In this document: positions 42,149-51,746 of the stretch, one piece after another | Layout of the letters: each line of letters starts with the position of its first letter | Position numbering within the stretch: position 1 is the stretch's first letter | From: an uncultured Clostridia bacterium | Lineage (GTDB): Bacteria; Bacillota; Clostridia; TANB77; CAG-508 | DNA: 51,795 bases | Assembly (NCBI GenBank): GCA_947632585.1 | Contig: CANRPS010000005.1 | Span: 1-51,795, forward strand | Reading direction: 5' to 3' | Position numbers and translations under genes: made by a program | Notes under the pieces: generated by a model | The model's database searches: none | The model's input: the letters and a program-made list of their open reading frames with translations, nothing else | Told to the model about the DNA's origin: nothing

Positions 42149-43505
42149 CTAATTATAATAACCTATTGTCTTATTATAACTATCTAGTAATTCATTTTCA
42201 GTTAGCCCCCTATTATATAATCTCAATGCATAAATTTCCATTTTTGAGTAAGAATATCTACCATCTACACCTCCCATGTTCCTTCCTATCTCAAAAGTAT
42301 CTAAATTATTTAAATAATTATTAATGAAATTATCCCATTGTTTTTCATTATATCCACCACTAAAGAGAGGTTTTCCGTCAACAAAAATGGTTGCTGTTAT
42401 ACCTTTTCCCCAATCCTTATCAATAATTCTAGTTGGATCTAATGATAATTGAAAAAAAATTGTTCTACCATCATCAATTCTATTACCTAAATCATAGCTT
42501 ATTATATGGTTTCCTTTTGGAGTATCAGAATAATCTGACTTTTCTGCTAATCTACCAGCATTCCAGCTAAAAATCCTGCTTTCTCTTACGTCAAATCTTA
42601 ATCCGCATACTAGATAAATCTTCAACGTTTCCTTTGCGAAAACAAAACAAGCCTCTGCTAGAATCATCTTCTATTTTCTGAACATCTTCCTTTTGATACT
42701 TAATCGTTCCTTGTTGCCATTTACCATAAAATTCAAATGTAAATCCATTCTGTTCTAATACTTGCTTCTTTGTTAGTGCTTCTCCATTTTCATTTGTATA
42801 TGGTGTACCATCTGATTTTATTGCCTGACTATCATCATATCTTATTTTTATATAGTCATCTATTCCATCAAATTTAAAGGAATTTTTTGCTAATCCACTA
42901 TTCTCATTTTCGTCTTCAAAGCCTACTGGTTCTGAACCATCACTCCATTGCAAGTCATTCATATTTGTTGCTTTATCTATTATCGTTCCATCTAAATTAA
43001 ATATTATATTTTCTTTTGCACTTTCTACGGCCGTATCCGTCCCTGTTAATTTACTATATTTATTTTCTTCTAATTCTATTATCTCACCTGTTTCGTAATT
43101 TACTAGCCAACTTCTCTCTAATTCTGTACCATTTTCCATTTTGGTTCCTTTTTCTAAAAAATACCAATTTGTTCCATAGCTTTTTCCATCTACTACTATT
43201 GTTTTCCAATCTGTCCCTAAATTTTTATTTGATAATTTTTCTCCTATTGAATTATTATCAGTTCCATCTATTAAAGAATTTGTTTTTACATCTATTGCCC
43301 AAAATTCTATTGCTTCTTTTTCGTTAGCAATATTTGTCTTGTCACTTGCCTCCTTTGCTCTTACTAATATTCCATTTTGTCCTGTTAACATCATTATTGA
43401 TATTCCTGCTAATATTAATAGCACTATTATTGTTACTACTAATGCTATTAGAGTTATACCTTTTTGTGTTTTCCAACTTTTTTTCTCTGTAAGCATTGAT
43501 TTCAT
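42149..43505 (-). CDS. Prepilin-leader protein with LamG/concanavalin-like C-terminal domain, interrupted by CGG +1 site at 42603-42605
   Basis: KGITLIALVVTIIVLLILAGISIMMLTGQNGIL leader; NIIFNLDGTI...FKFDGIDDYIKI...NGFTFEFYGKW...DLSSM + (shift) GLRFDVRESRIFSWNAG; length 3n+1. Confidence 0.85.
42603..42605 (-). other. CGG +1 frameshift site (ATG-CGG-ATT to Gly GGA)
   Basis: +1 joins the two ORFs of the LamG-like protein. Confidence 0.8.
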
Positions 43506-43560
43506 TATATTTTATCCTCCTTTGTTATTTTCGCAGAATTAAATATTCCGCGAAAATAAC
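43340..43560 (-). repeat. Copy 1 of duplicated 5'UTR + prepilin-leader cassette (copy 2 at 51595-51795)
   Basis: Near-identical DNA from the upstream hairpin through codons for MTGQNGIL. Confidence 0.85.
43524..43560 (-). promoter_or_regulatory. Leader stem-loop upstream of prepilin gene RBS
   Basis: gttattttcgc / gcgaaaataac perfect 11-bp stem directly before aaaggagg. Confidence 0.5.
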
Positions 43561-43707
43561 AAAATTTAGATTATCCTTTATTTTCTAGCATTCGAAGTTT
43601 TTTGTTTTTTATTTTTTTCATTTTTATAAATATTTCATTTACATTACATTTTTTCTAAATCTATTGCAAAACAACTATTTTATTGTTATCATAGATACAT
43701 AAAAAAG

Positions 43708-43730
43708 TCGTAGAATATTTAATTCTACGA
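43708..43730. terminator. Terminator hairpin downstream of the 43738-44433 gene
   Basis: tcgtagaat / attctacga flanked by A6 and T7 runs. Confidence 0.75.
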
Positions 43731-43737
43731 AATTTTT

Positions 43738-44433
43738 TTATTTTGTATTTAATATTTTATTTGCTTCGTTTTCATTTAAATAACCATATTTTATCATTTT
43801 ATCTATTACTTGTTTTTGTCTTTTACTTGCTAATTCGCCATTTTTAGTTAATGAATAAACAGATGGGGCATTTGGTATTCCTGCAAGAAGAGTTGCTTCA
43901 TAATCTGTCATTTCTATTGGTTCTTTATTAAAATAACCTTTTGTTGCTTCTTCTATAGTATAATAACCTTTCCCATAATAAGTTGTATTAAAATATAATT
44001 CCAATATTTCATCTTTTTCACAATATTTTTCTATTTTAAATGCCATAAAAACTTCAGCAACTTTTCTTGTTAATCTTTTTTCTTGTGTAAAATACATATT
44101 TTTAGCAAGTTGTTGTGTAATCGTACTTCCACCTTCTACAAATCCGCGTTCTTTAATGTCCTTTATTACAGCTCTTCCTATTGAAATAATATCAACTCCT
44201 GAATGTTTATAAAATCTATGATCTTCAGCAGCTATAACTGCATTTATGTATATTTGAGGTAATTCTTCTATTTTCGTATAATTTTTCTTATTTTTAATTA
44301 ATTCTATTTCATTTTCTAAAGAAGATTTTGTTATAGCTTCTTTATACATATCATATCCTTTTTGCACTACAACCAAACTTAAACTAATTAATAGAATTAA
44401 TACTATAATAATTAATTTTTTTATTCTTTTCAT
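43738..44433 (-). CDS. Monofunctional peptidoglycan transglycosylase (GT51)
   Basis: AAEDHRFYKHSGVD, EGGSTITQQLAKN, KYCEKDEILELYFNTTYYG. Confidence 0.93.
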   Translation of the reverse strand: MKRIKKLIIIVLILLISLSLVVVQKGYDMYKEAITKSSLENEIELIKNKKNYTKIEELPQIYINAVIAAEDHRFYKHSGVDIISIGRAVIKDIKERGFVEGGSTITQQLAKNMYFTQEKRLTRKVAEVFMAFKIEKYCEKDEILELYFNTTYYGKGYYTIEEATKGYFNKEPIEMTDYEATLLAGIPNAPSVYSLTKNGELASKRQKQVIDKMIKYGYLNENEANKILNTK

Positions 44434-44455
44434 ATTATACCATCTCTTTATATTT

Positions 44456-44816
44456 TTAATTTACATATTTTTCTTGGACTTTATTTGGCATTTCTTCATA
44501 AAAAACTTCTTTCCATGAATGTACACCGGCTTAAATTTATTACTTCTAACATTAAATATGCATTTTCTTTTAATATTCTACTTGTTTTAAACTGGATTTC
44601 TTTTTCTCTTCCATTTTTATTATAACATAATAATTTATATTTGTATCTCATACTATCAGAAGTTTCTATTTGTTCTATTTTTGTATTATCTATTTTTGTA
44701 TAATATATTTCTTCTTTAATACAAAGGAAATAATATGCAAGCACACAAATTATTATTGCTATAACTATTGCTATAATATATTGTAATTTTTCTTTCACAT
44801 CTTCCAATATTATCAC
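44456..44816 (-). CDS. YxeA-family (DUF1093) protein, interrupted by CGG +1 site at 44526-44528
   Basis: N-term TM; YYTKIDNTK...KEIQFKTSRILKENAYLMLEVINLS + (shift) GVHSWKEVFYEEMPNKVQEKYVN*; length 3n+1. Confidence 0.8.
44526..44528 (-). other. CGG +1 frameshift site (AGC-CGG-TGT to Gly GGT)
   Basis: +1 restores YxeA-type C-terminus. Confidence 0.8.
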
Positions 44817-44819
44817 TCC

Positions 44820-45311
44820 TTAATTTATTTCAATCTCAATGTTTCCTTCAAAATTGTCCAATTTTACAACTAAGTAATAACTTGCTCCTTCTATATAGAT
44901 ATTATCACTAAAACTACCAGTATCATCTAAAATAATTTTATCATTATTTCCAAATCTATTTATTACTTTAATATCTCCTGCGTATTTTTGGAGTTTTATA
45001 TTAATGTTTATATAATCATTATTTTTTCTACTTAATGTAGTTCCTCCAAATAATATTTCTTCTCCTGTAAATCCTTCATATTTTGCATTATATGTTCCTA
45101 CATAATTATCTACTCCATATATTCTTTTTCCTTGTAAATTTCTATCACTTGTTAAAGTACTTTTTCCAAAAAAGTTTATTACAAAATTATAAGAGGAAAT
45201 TAGATTATCTTTAAAATTTGGATTTTCTTTTATTGTTCCTGATATAAATATTGTTATTGTAAAAATTATTAAGCTTAAATAAAATAATATTAATTTAAAA
45301 AAAGAAAACAT
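44820..45311 (-). CDS. Hypothetical membrane-anchored exported protein
   Basis: N-term TM, beta-rich remainder; between bceB-like and yxeA-like genes. Confidence 0.6.
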   Translation of the reverse strand: MFSFFKLILFYLSLIIFTITIFISGTIKENPNFKDNLISSYNFVINFFGKSTLTSDRNLQGKRIYGVDNYVGTYNAKYEGFTGEEILFGGTTLSRKNNDYININIKLQKYAGDIKVINRFGNNDKIILDDTGSFSDNIYIEGASYYLVVKLDNFEGNIEIEIN

Positions 45312-45312
45312 T

Positions 45313-47408
45313 TTATTCCTCCTCTTTAATGATATTTTTACTTCCTATATAAGTAACAAGAAAATATGCTCCATAGATTCCTCCAATTGTAATTATAGTT
45401 GCAATTATGCTTGGTATTAATTCTTTTTTAGATGCTATTCCTGATAAAACATTTAAAGCAAATTGTATTCCAAATATAGAATGTATAATTGCTAAAATAA
45501 GTGGCATTATGAAAAATATTCCAATTTGTCTAAATAATGATTTATTTATCATTTTTTCATCACAACCTATTTTTCTTAATATCGTATATCTTTGTTTATT
45601 ATCACTACTTTCTGTTAATTGTTTTAAAGCAAGTATTGCAGAACTTGCAATTAAAAATATTATTCCTAAATATATTGCTATAAATATTATTATTGTTGTA
45701 AGTCCTAAACTTGATTGTACTAATGAAATTTTACTCATTCCATCAAGTTCTAATCCTTCTTTATTTAGGTTTTTTATTAAATTAGAGTCTTCATTTATAA
45801 ATATTTTTTCTATTTCTTCTTTTTCTTCATCAGTTTTTACATTATAATTTGCAGTTAAGAAATATTTTTCTTGCATGTCAGATGTTAAATCACAACTATC
45901 TGGTACTACAATAACACCTGTATTTGTATGACTTGTTGACATAGAAATAAAGCCTTCTTTACATTCATTATATTTTGAAACATAATTTTTTCCTGCGATA
46001 TTTAATTTATTTTCATTTTCTAAAATCCTATTTCTTATCATTTCCATGTTATCAAAATCACAAATCATAATATATTCATTATCATTTAATGTATATTCAT
46101 TAGTTCCATAGCTTCTAGCTATCTTATTATAATCAGATAATTTCACAATTGGTTCTGGATTAGAATATATTAAATTAGGATATTCTTCATCTATTTGTTT
46201 AAATTTATTTCCTAAAAATTTTTCTAGTGTTAAATCTTGTTGTACATATATTGGTATTTCAATAATATCTTTTAATACATTAATATCTAAACCATTGTTT
46301 TTTAATGTTTCTACAATTGGTATTTTTGAATCTTCTCTTTGAGCTATAGTTGTTACAACTTCTTTTCCATATATATCTATATATTTTTCAGGTAAATTGT
46401 ATGTTTTTTCTAAATTTATGTCCATTGGTGTCATTTCTATTAAATCTTTTTCCATTGAATTTCTTAATGATAAACTTGATGATAAGATTGTTATTGTCAT
46501 AAATAACATTAAACATATTACACTCATACTTACAATTGTTGTATTAATTTTGTTGTTAAGTTGTTTTAATATAAACATATTTGTATCTTTTAAATATATT
46601 TTTTTTATTTTTCGAACCACTATTAGAATAAAACCTGATAATGACCAAAAAATAGATATTGTTCCAAAAATACCCATTAAAATTGGTTTTATCAAATCTT
46701 TTCCAAGTCTTAAAGTATTTGTTCTAATAGTTACTATATAATAAGCATATCCTAATACACATACTCCTATAATAAACATTATAAAAGCTAAAATTGGATT
46801 TTTTATTTTTATTTTTTCATTTTTCTTATTTGCATTTATTAAATTTATTAGTTTATATCTTGATATAGTTAAAGTATTAAAAATTAATACTAATACATAC
46901 ATTATTGTAAAATATATACAGGTTTTAATTAAACTATTTAGAGAAAATACAAATTCATATTTTGTCATATCTGCTTCAAATAGTTTTGCTATTATAACTG
47001 ACATAAATTGGGATGCAAATATTCCAATTATTAAACCGAGCTATAAGTGATATGATTCCCATAAATATTGTTTCAAGAAGAATAATTTTGGAAATATCTC
47101 TTTTTCCCATTCCGAAGTGTCATATATATTCCAAATTCTTTTTTTCTTCTATTTATTAAAAAATTATTTGCATATACAATTAACAATCCTAATACTACTG
47201 CTACAAATACTGATACAAGTTCTAGTATTCCTATCATAAGTTTTATTAACTCATGAGTTGATTCTGATACTTTAAGCATTGCTTCTTGACTATCTATTGA
47301 ATTAAACATATAAAAAATTGCAACACCTAATACTAATGTTAAAAAATATATTGCATAATCTTTAATACTTTTTTTCATGTTTTTTAGAGATAGTTTAAAA
47401 ACAAGCAT
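45313..47408 (-). CDS. BceB-type ABC transporter permease (FtsX family), interrupted by two CGG +1 sites (47112-47114 and 47036-47038)
   Basis: Restored: KKEFGIYMTLGMGKRDISKIILLETIFMGIISLIAGLIIGIFASQFMSVIIAKLFEADM; length 3n+2. Confidence 0.93.
47036..47038 (-). other. CGG +1 frameshift site (GCT-CGG-TTT to Gly GGT)
   Basis: +1 restores ISLIAGLIIGIF of BceB-like permease. Confidence 0.85.
47112..47114 (-). other. CGG +1 frameshift site (CTT-CGG-AAT to Gly GGA)
   Basis: +1 restores GIYMTLGMGKRDISKIILLE. Confidence 0.85.
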
Positions 47409-48162
47409 TTAAATCACCTCCAAGAAGTGTTTGTACTTCAATTATTTTTTCAAAAAATTCTTTCCTTGTATCATTTCCTTTTATTGTTTCATTAAAAATT
47501 TTTCCATCTTTAATAAATAAAATCCTATTTGCATAACTTGCTGTAAAAGCATCATGTGTAACCATTAATATTGTTGTATTTAATTGTTTATTTAAATATT
47601 CAAAATTTTCTAGTAATTGTCTTGCAGATTTAGAATCTAGACTTCCTGTTGGTTCATCTGCAAGTACCATTTTTGGATTCGTAATTATTGCTCTACTTGA
47701 TGCAACTCTTTGTTTTTGTCCTCCTGATATTTGATATGGGTATTTTTCTAAAATATCTTTTATTTCTAGTTTTTCTGCAATTTCTGTTACTCTTTTTTCT
47801 ATTTCTTTTGCTTTTACTTTTTGTATTGTTAAACTAATTGCTATATTTTCATAACAGGTTAATGTGTCTAATAAATTAAAATCTTGGAAAATAAAACCTA
47901 ATTCTTCTCTTCTAAATTTGTTTAATTTATTTCCTTTTAATTTTGTTATATCTTCTTTTCCAACTATTATATGTCCTGCAGTTACTTTATCTATTGTGGA
48001 AATACAATTTAAAAGTGTTGTTTTTCCAGAACCTGATGCACCCATTATGCCTACAAATTCTCCTTTATCTACATTAAAACTAATATTATCTATTGCTTTA
48101 CTTAAATTTGTTTTACTTCCATAATATTTTTCAATATTTTTTACTTCTAAAATTCTTTCCAT
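47395..48162 (-). CDS. BceA-type ABC transporter ATP-binding protein
   Basis: GASGSGKTTLLN, SGGQKQRVASSRA, LADEPTGSLDS. Confidence 0.96.
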   Translation of the reverse strand: MERILEVKNIEKYYGSKTNLSKAIDNISFNVDKGEFVGIMGASGSGKTTLLNCISTIDKVTAGHIIVGKEDITKLKGNKLNKFRREELGFIFQDFNLLDTLTCYENIAISLTIQKVKAKEIEKRVTEIAEKLEIKDILEKYPYQISGGQKQRVASSRAIITNPKMVLADEPTGSLDSKSARQLLENFEYLNKQLNTTILMVTHDAFTASYANRILFIKDGKIFNETIKGNDTRKEFFEKIIEVQTLLGGDLNACF

Positions 48163-48263
48163 AATGACCTCCTCGTATATCTTTTATAATTATAAAAAGA
48201 TTTTCTTTAAGTTGCCATCGATTTTACTTACAAATGTCTTACAATTTTGTAACATTAAATTTT

Positions 48264-48297
48264 AAATAGACTAGGATCTAGCACCCCTAGTCTATTT
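48264..48297 (-). terminator. Terminator of sensor kinase gene
   Basis: aaatagactagg / cctagtctattt. Confidence 0.65.
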
Positions 48298-49315
48298 ATT
48301 TCATATTTATATAGCTATTATTAGGAAATATAAGTCTTACTTCTGTTTCTATTTCTTCTATTGAACTAATTTCTATTGCAATTCCTAATTTATCACATAG
48401 TTTTTTACATAAATATAATCCTATTCCTGTAGATTTTTTATTTATTGTTCTTCCATTTGTTCCAGTAAATCCTTTATCAAATACTCTTGAAATTTCACTT
48501 TCTTTTATTCCAATTCCATTATCTTTTACAAATAAAACTATATTTTCTTTTCCTTGTTTAGAATATATTTCAAATTTTGAATCTATATCTTTACTTCTAT
48601 ATTTAATACTATTTTGAATAATTTGATTTAATATAAATATAATCCATTTGCTATCAGTATTTACGTCTAAATTTAAGTCATGTGTATCAATTAAAATCTT
48701 TTCATTAATAAGAGATATTTTATTTTTCTTTATTACTTCATTTACTATATCTTCTAAATTATATTTCCTTATATAATAATCTTTTTCGATAGTATTGCTT
48801 CTCGCATAAAATAGCGCTTGTTCTACATAGTTTTCTATCTTTTCGATTTCTTCATCTATACTTTTGGTAATTTCATTTTTATTATTTTCTACTATCATTT
48901 TACTTGTTGCAATTGGTATTTTTATTTCATGTATCCACATTTCTATATATTCTTTATAATCTTTGGTTAAATATTTATATTTATTTACATTTTCTAGCAT
49001 TGATTTTCCTACTTCGCCTAGTATATCATTTAAAATTTTTCCTTCACTAAAATTCGGATTTTTTATTATTTCTGTAATTAAATATTTATCTTCCAATTCA
49101 TTTAATGTGTTATGAATATTTTTATAATAGCTTTTCTTTACTACATATTCAATTGTAATTCCAATGAAATATGAACCCAAAATAATTATAGGAATATATA
49201 TTTTTATAAATACATCAAATGGATAAATTAATAAAAATATTTCTATTGTTATTAAACAAAAAATAAGTAAAATTATTCCTATTAATTTATCTTTTAAAAA
49301 ACTACTAAACTTCAT
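48296..49315 (-). CDS. BceS-type sensor histidine kinase
   Basis: MWIHEIKIPIATSKM; NSIKYRS; DNGIGI; TGIGLYL. Confidence 0.92.
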   Translation of the reverse strand: MKFSSFLKDKLIGIILLIFCLITIEIFLLIYPFDVFIKIYIPIIILGSYFIGITIEYVVKKSYYKNIHNTLNELEDKYLITEIIKNPNFSEGKILNDILGEVGKSMLENVNKYKYLTKDYKEYIEMWIHEIKIPIATSKMIVENNKNEITKSIDEEIEKIENYVEQALFYARSNTIEKDYYIRKYNLEDIVNEVIKKNKISLINEKILIDTHDLNLDVNTDSKWIIFILNQIIQNSIKYRSKDIDSKFEIYSKQGKENIVLFVKDNGIGIKESEISRVFDKGFTGTNGRTINKKSTGIGLYLCKKLCDKLGIAIEISSIEEIETEVRLIFPNNSYINMK

Positions 49316-49991
49316 CTTCTTCTCCCATTAATATATAACCTTGTCCTCTCTTGGTTTCTAAAAGTTCTTTTAAATTTATTTCTTCTAGTTTGTTTCTTAG
49401 TCTTGTAATATTTACAGTTAAGGTATTATCATCTATAAAGCTATCACTTTCCCACAAATAATCCATTATCTCTTCTCTTGAAACTATTTTATTTCTTCTT
49501 TCTGTTAAATATTTTAAAATTTTAAGTTCATTTTTAGTTAATTCTATTTCCTTACCATCTTTGCTTATCGTGCTTTTTGATAGATTTATAATAAAATCTT
49601 TTGCATCTATTTTGTCTTGTGTGTATTTTTGTTTGCTTCTTCTTAATATTGCTCCTATTTTTGCTAAAAGGAGCTGAATATTAAATGGTTTTGTAATATA
49701 ATTATCTGCTCCATAATTTATACTTAATAATTCATCTATTTCATTATCTCTACTTGTTACCATTATTATTGGTACATTGGATATTTTTCTTACTTCTCTT
49801 AAAATATATTCTCCATCTGTTTTTGGAAGGGTTATATCTAATAACACTAAATCTGGATTTATTTTTAGTATATCATCAATTGTATTATCAAATTTTTCTA
49901 ATACACAAGCTTTATAGCCATTATTATTTAAAAATATTTCCATTTCATTACGCAATTTTTCATCATCTTCTACTATTAATATTTTTTGCAT
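49305..49991 (-). CDS. OmpR-family response regulator (BceR-like)
   Basis: ILIVEDDEKLR, LLDITLPKTDG, winged-helix C-term. Confidence 0.95.
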   Translation of the reverse strand: MQKILIVEDDEKLRNEMEIFLNNNGYKACVLEKFDNTIDDILKINPDLVLLDITLPKTDGEYILREVRKISNVPIIMVTSRDNEIDELLSINYGADNYITKPFNIQLLLAKIGAILRRSKQKYTQDKIDAKDFIINLSKSTISKDGKEIELTKNELKILKYLTERRNKIVSREEIMDYLWESDSFIDDNTLTVNITRLRNKLEEINLKELLETKRGQGYILMGEEDEV

Positions 49992-50032
49992 AAAATTTTC
50001 CTCCCAAACTCATTATATCATAAAATAATAAA

Positions 50033-50066
50033 AAATAACCTTACAAATTTGTAAGATTATTTTTTT
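50033..50066 (-). terminator. Terminator downstream of FGE-domain gene
   Basis: Stem around ttacaaatttgtaa followed by T-run on minus strand. Confidence 0.6.
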
Positions 50067-50161
50067 TAATACATTAATTAAGAATAAAAGCATTTTTCAT
50101 TACATTTATGTTATTACTTTTTAATTTAAATTTATACCAACCTTATTTTTCCCCGCGTTCA

Positions 50162-51746
50162 TTATATTTTTATATAAAGAACAACTCGAAATCCGTAAAA
50201 AATATGTATGAAATTATTTGCTTCAGGCATTCCGAGTACGTACAGATACAGCTCCATCATAATTCAAACCACCTTTATCTCCTGCATTACCTCCTCGAGC
50301 GACAACATATTTTGTTGTACTTGATTGATCATGATATCCATATTCTGTTGTCCATTCGCACATATTTCCTGCCATGTCATATATATTATTTAGTTTTGTA
50401 TTCTCTGATGCCCCCGTTGCCATTTCTGCATACCTATCATATGTATACTTCGTATCTTCAGTATCTATACCATAATCATTATAATCTTCTATTCTTTCTA
50501 CCTCATAATTAGTTTGACAACCCGATTTAAAAATTCCATATTTATATCTTGTTGCTATGCAATAATTTAATTTATTTCCATTTTCATATTTTCTTAAATG
50601 TTCTGCATATATAGTATTTTCTGCAATTATTCCATTCTGATTATTTGCATAATTTCCCTTGCTTGTACTATCTTTTTCTATATCAGCATATTTATTCGAA
50701 AGCCAATCTACTATTCTATCCCATGCAATTCCATCTACTAATTTGCTAGTCACTCCATAACTATCTTCATTATACATGTTTTTTGATACAATTTCTGCAT
50801 TGTATTGCATTATACAATTCCATGGTTGCATTCCCTTTTTACTTACTGGCTTTAATCCTGAAACATTTATATTTTTACTTACTGCATACTCTTTAGTAGA
50901 TACCAATTCTTTATTTACATAAAAATCCGCATTACTTGGTACTCCTGCCTCATATCTTGCTATATAAAATCCATCATATGTTCCAATACTAGATTTATTT
51001 TCTTCAATTTCATTTTCATCCTCTTGCCAGTCAGAATAATTTCTATAATCATATGTGTTCCAACCCTTGTCTTTATTTATTCCATCAGATATGTTTGCTG
51101 TTCTGTCATCAATTACAGGAACTTCATATATATGTTTTTTATATTGTTCTATAGTACATGGTATCCATACAAATTCATTTCCTTCTCCATCTTTTATTAC
51201 AAATCCCGTATCCTTTGTTCCTTCTAAATAACTAAATCCTTTTGGAACTGGTATTACATTTCCATTTCCATCTGCTACTGGTGTTACATTTTCTCCCCAT
51301 TCTTTCCCTTCTGGTATTTTTGTTTTACTTCCTGCTGCCAAACTTGATAAGCTCATATTATATATTTCTGCTATATCTACTTCATATTTTTCATCTTCTG
51401 TTTTTAGTATGAATCCTTCTGGGAATTTATTCCACTTTGCATCATTTAATTCTGGTACATTTTCTTCTCCAAAATACTTTACTAATATTTCTCTTAATTC
51501 TTCTTTATTTAATTCATTTCCGGTTTTTTCCATCATTAAATCTGCAATATCCAGTTGTAAATTTTCTTTTAGCTCTGCTAATTTACTTTTATAACTTGCT
51601 TCTTCTGCCCTATTTAATATTCCATTTTGTCCTGTTAACATCATTATTGATATTCCCGCTAATATTAATAGCACTATTATTGTTACTACTAATGCTATTA
51701 ATGTTATACCTTTTTGTGTTTTTTTGTTTGTAAGCATTGATTTCAT
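50162..51746 (-). CDS. Prepilin-leader protein with formylglycine-generating-enzyme-like (FGE/SUMF1) domain, with CGG +1 site at 50232-50234
   Basis: KGITLIALVVTIIVLLILAGISIMMLTGQNGIL leader; GFYIARYEAG, NIYDMAGNMCEWTTE, VARGGNAG; +1 frame gives GMPEANNFIHIFYGFRVVLYIKI* with the family C-terminal GFRVVL motif; length 3n+1. Confidence 0.85.
50232..50234 (-). other. CGG +1 frameshift site (ACT-CGG-AAT to Gly GGA)
   Basis: +1 extends protein to the canonical FGE C-terminus GFRVVL. Confidence 0.8.

Noticed and set aside
25176-50234. A stimulatory downstream hairpin or internal Shine-Dalgarno at the CGG sites
   Set aside because: Flanking sequences compared by eye show no common element.
730-51746. 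Independent pseudogenization of rpe, prpC, dacF, cpaF, spoIIIAA, spoIIIAE, bceB etc.
   Set aside because: All lesions are the same single C before a Gly codon, no other frameshifts or premature stops were found, and sequences beyond the lesion remain well conserved.
730-51746. Random sequencing/assembly indels
   Set aside because: Errors would fall in homopolymers and in all three frames; here none is homopolymer-linked and all sit at in-frame Gly codons on both strands. A systematic artefact cannot be fully excluded without reads.
730-51746. Simple reassignment of CGG to another amino acid
   Set aside because: Substituting any amino acid for CGG leaves the downstream frame wrong; only a +1 shift restores the proteins.
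50162-51746. Diversity-generating retroelement target (FGE-type C-terminus)
   Set aside because: No reverse transcriptase or template/variable repeat pair seen in the window; could lie outside.
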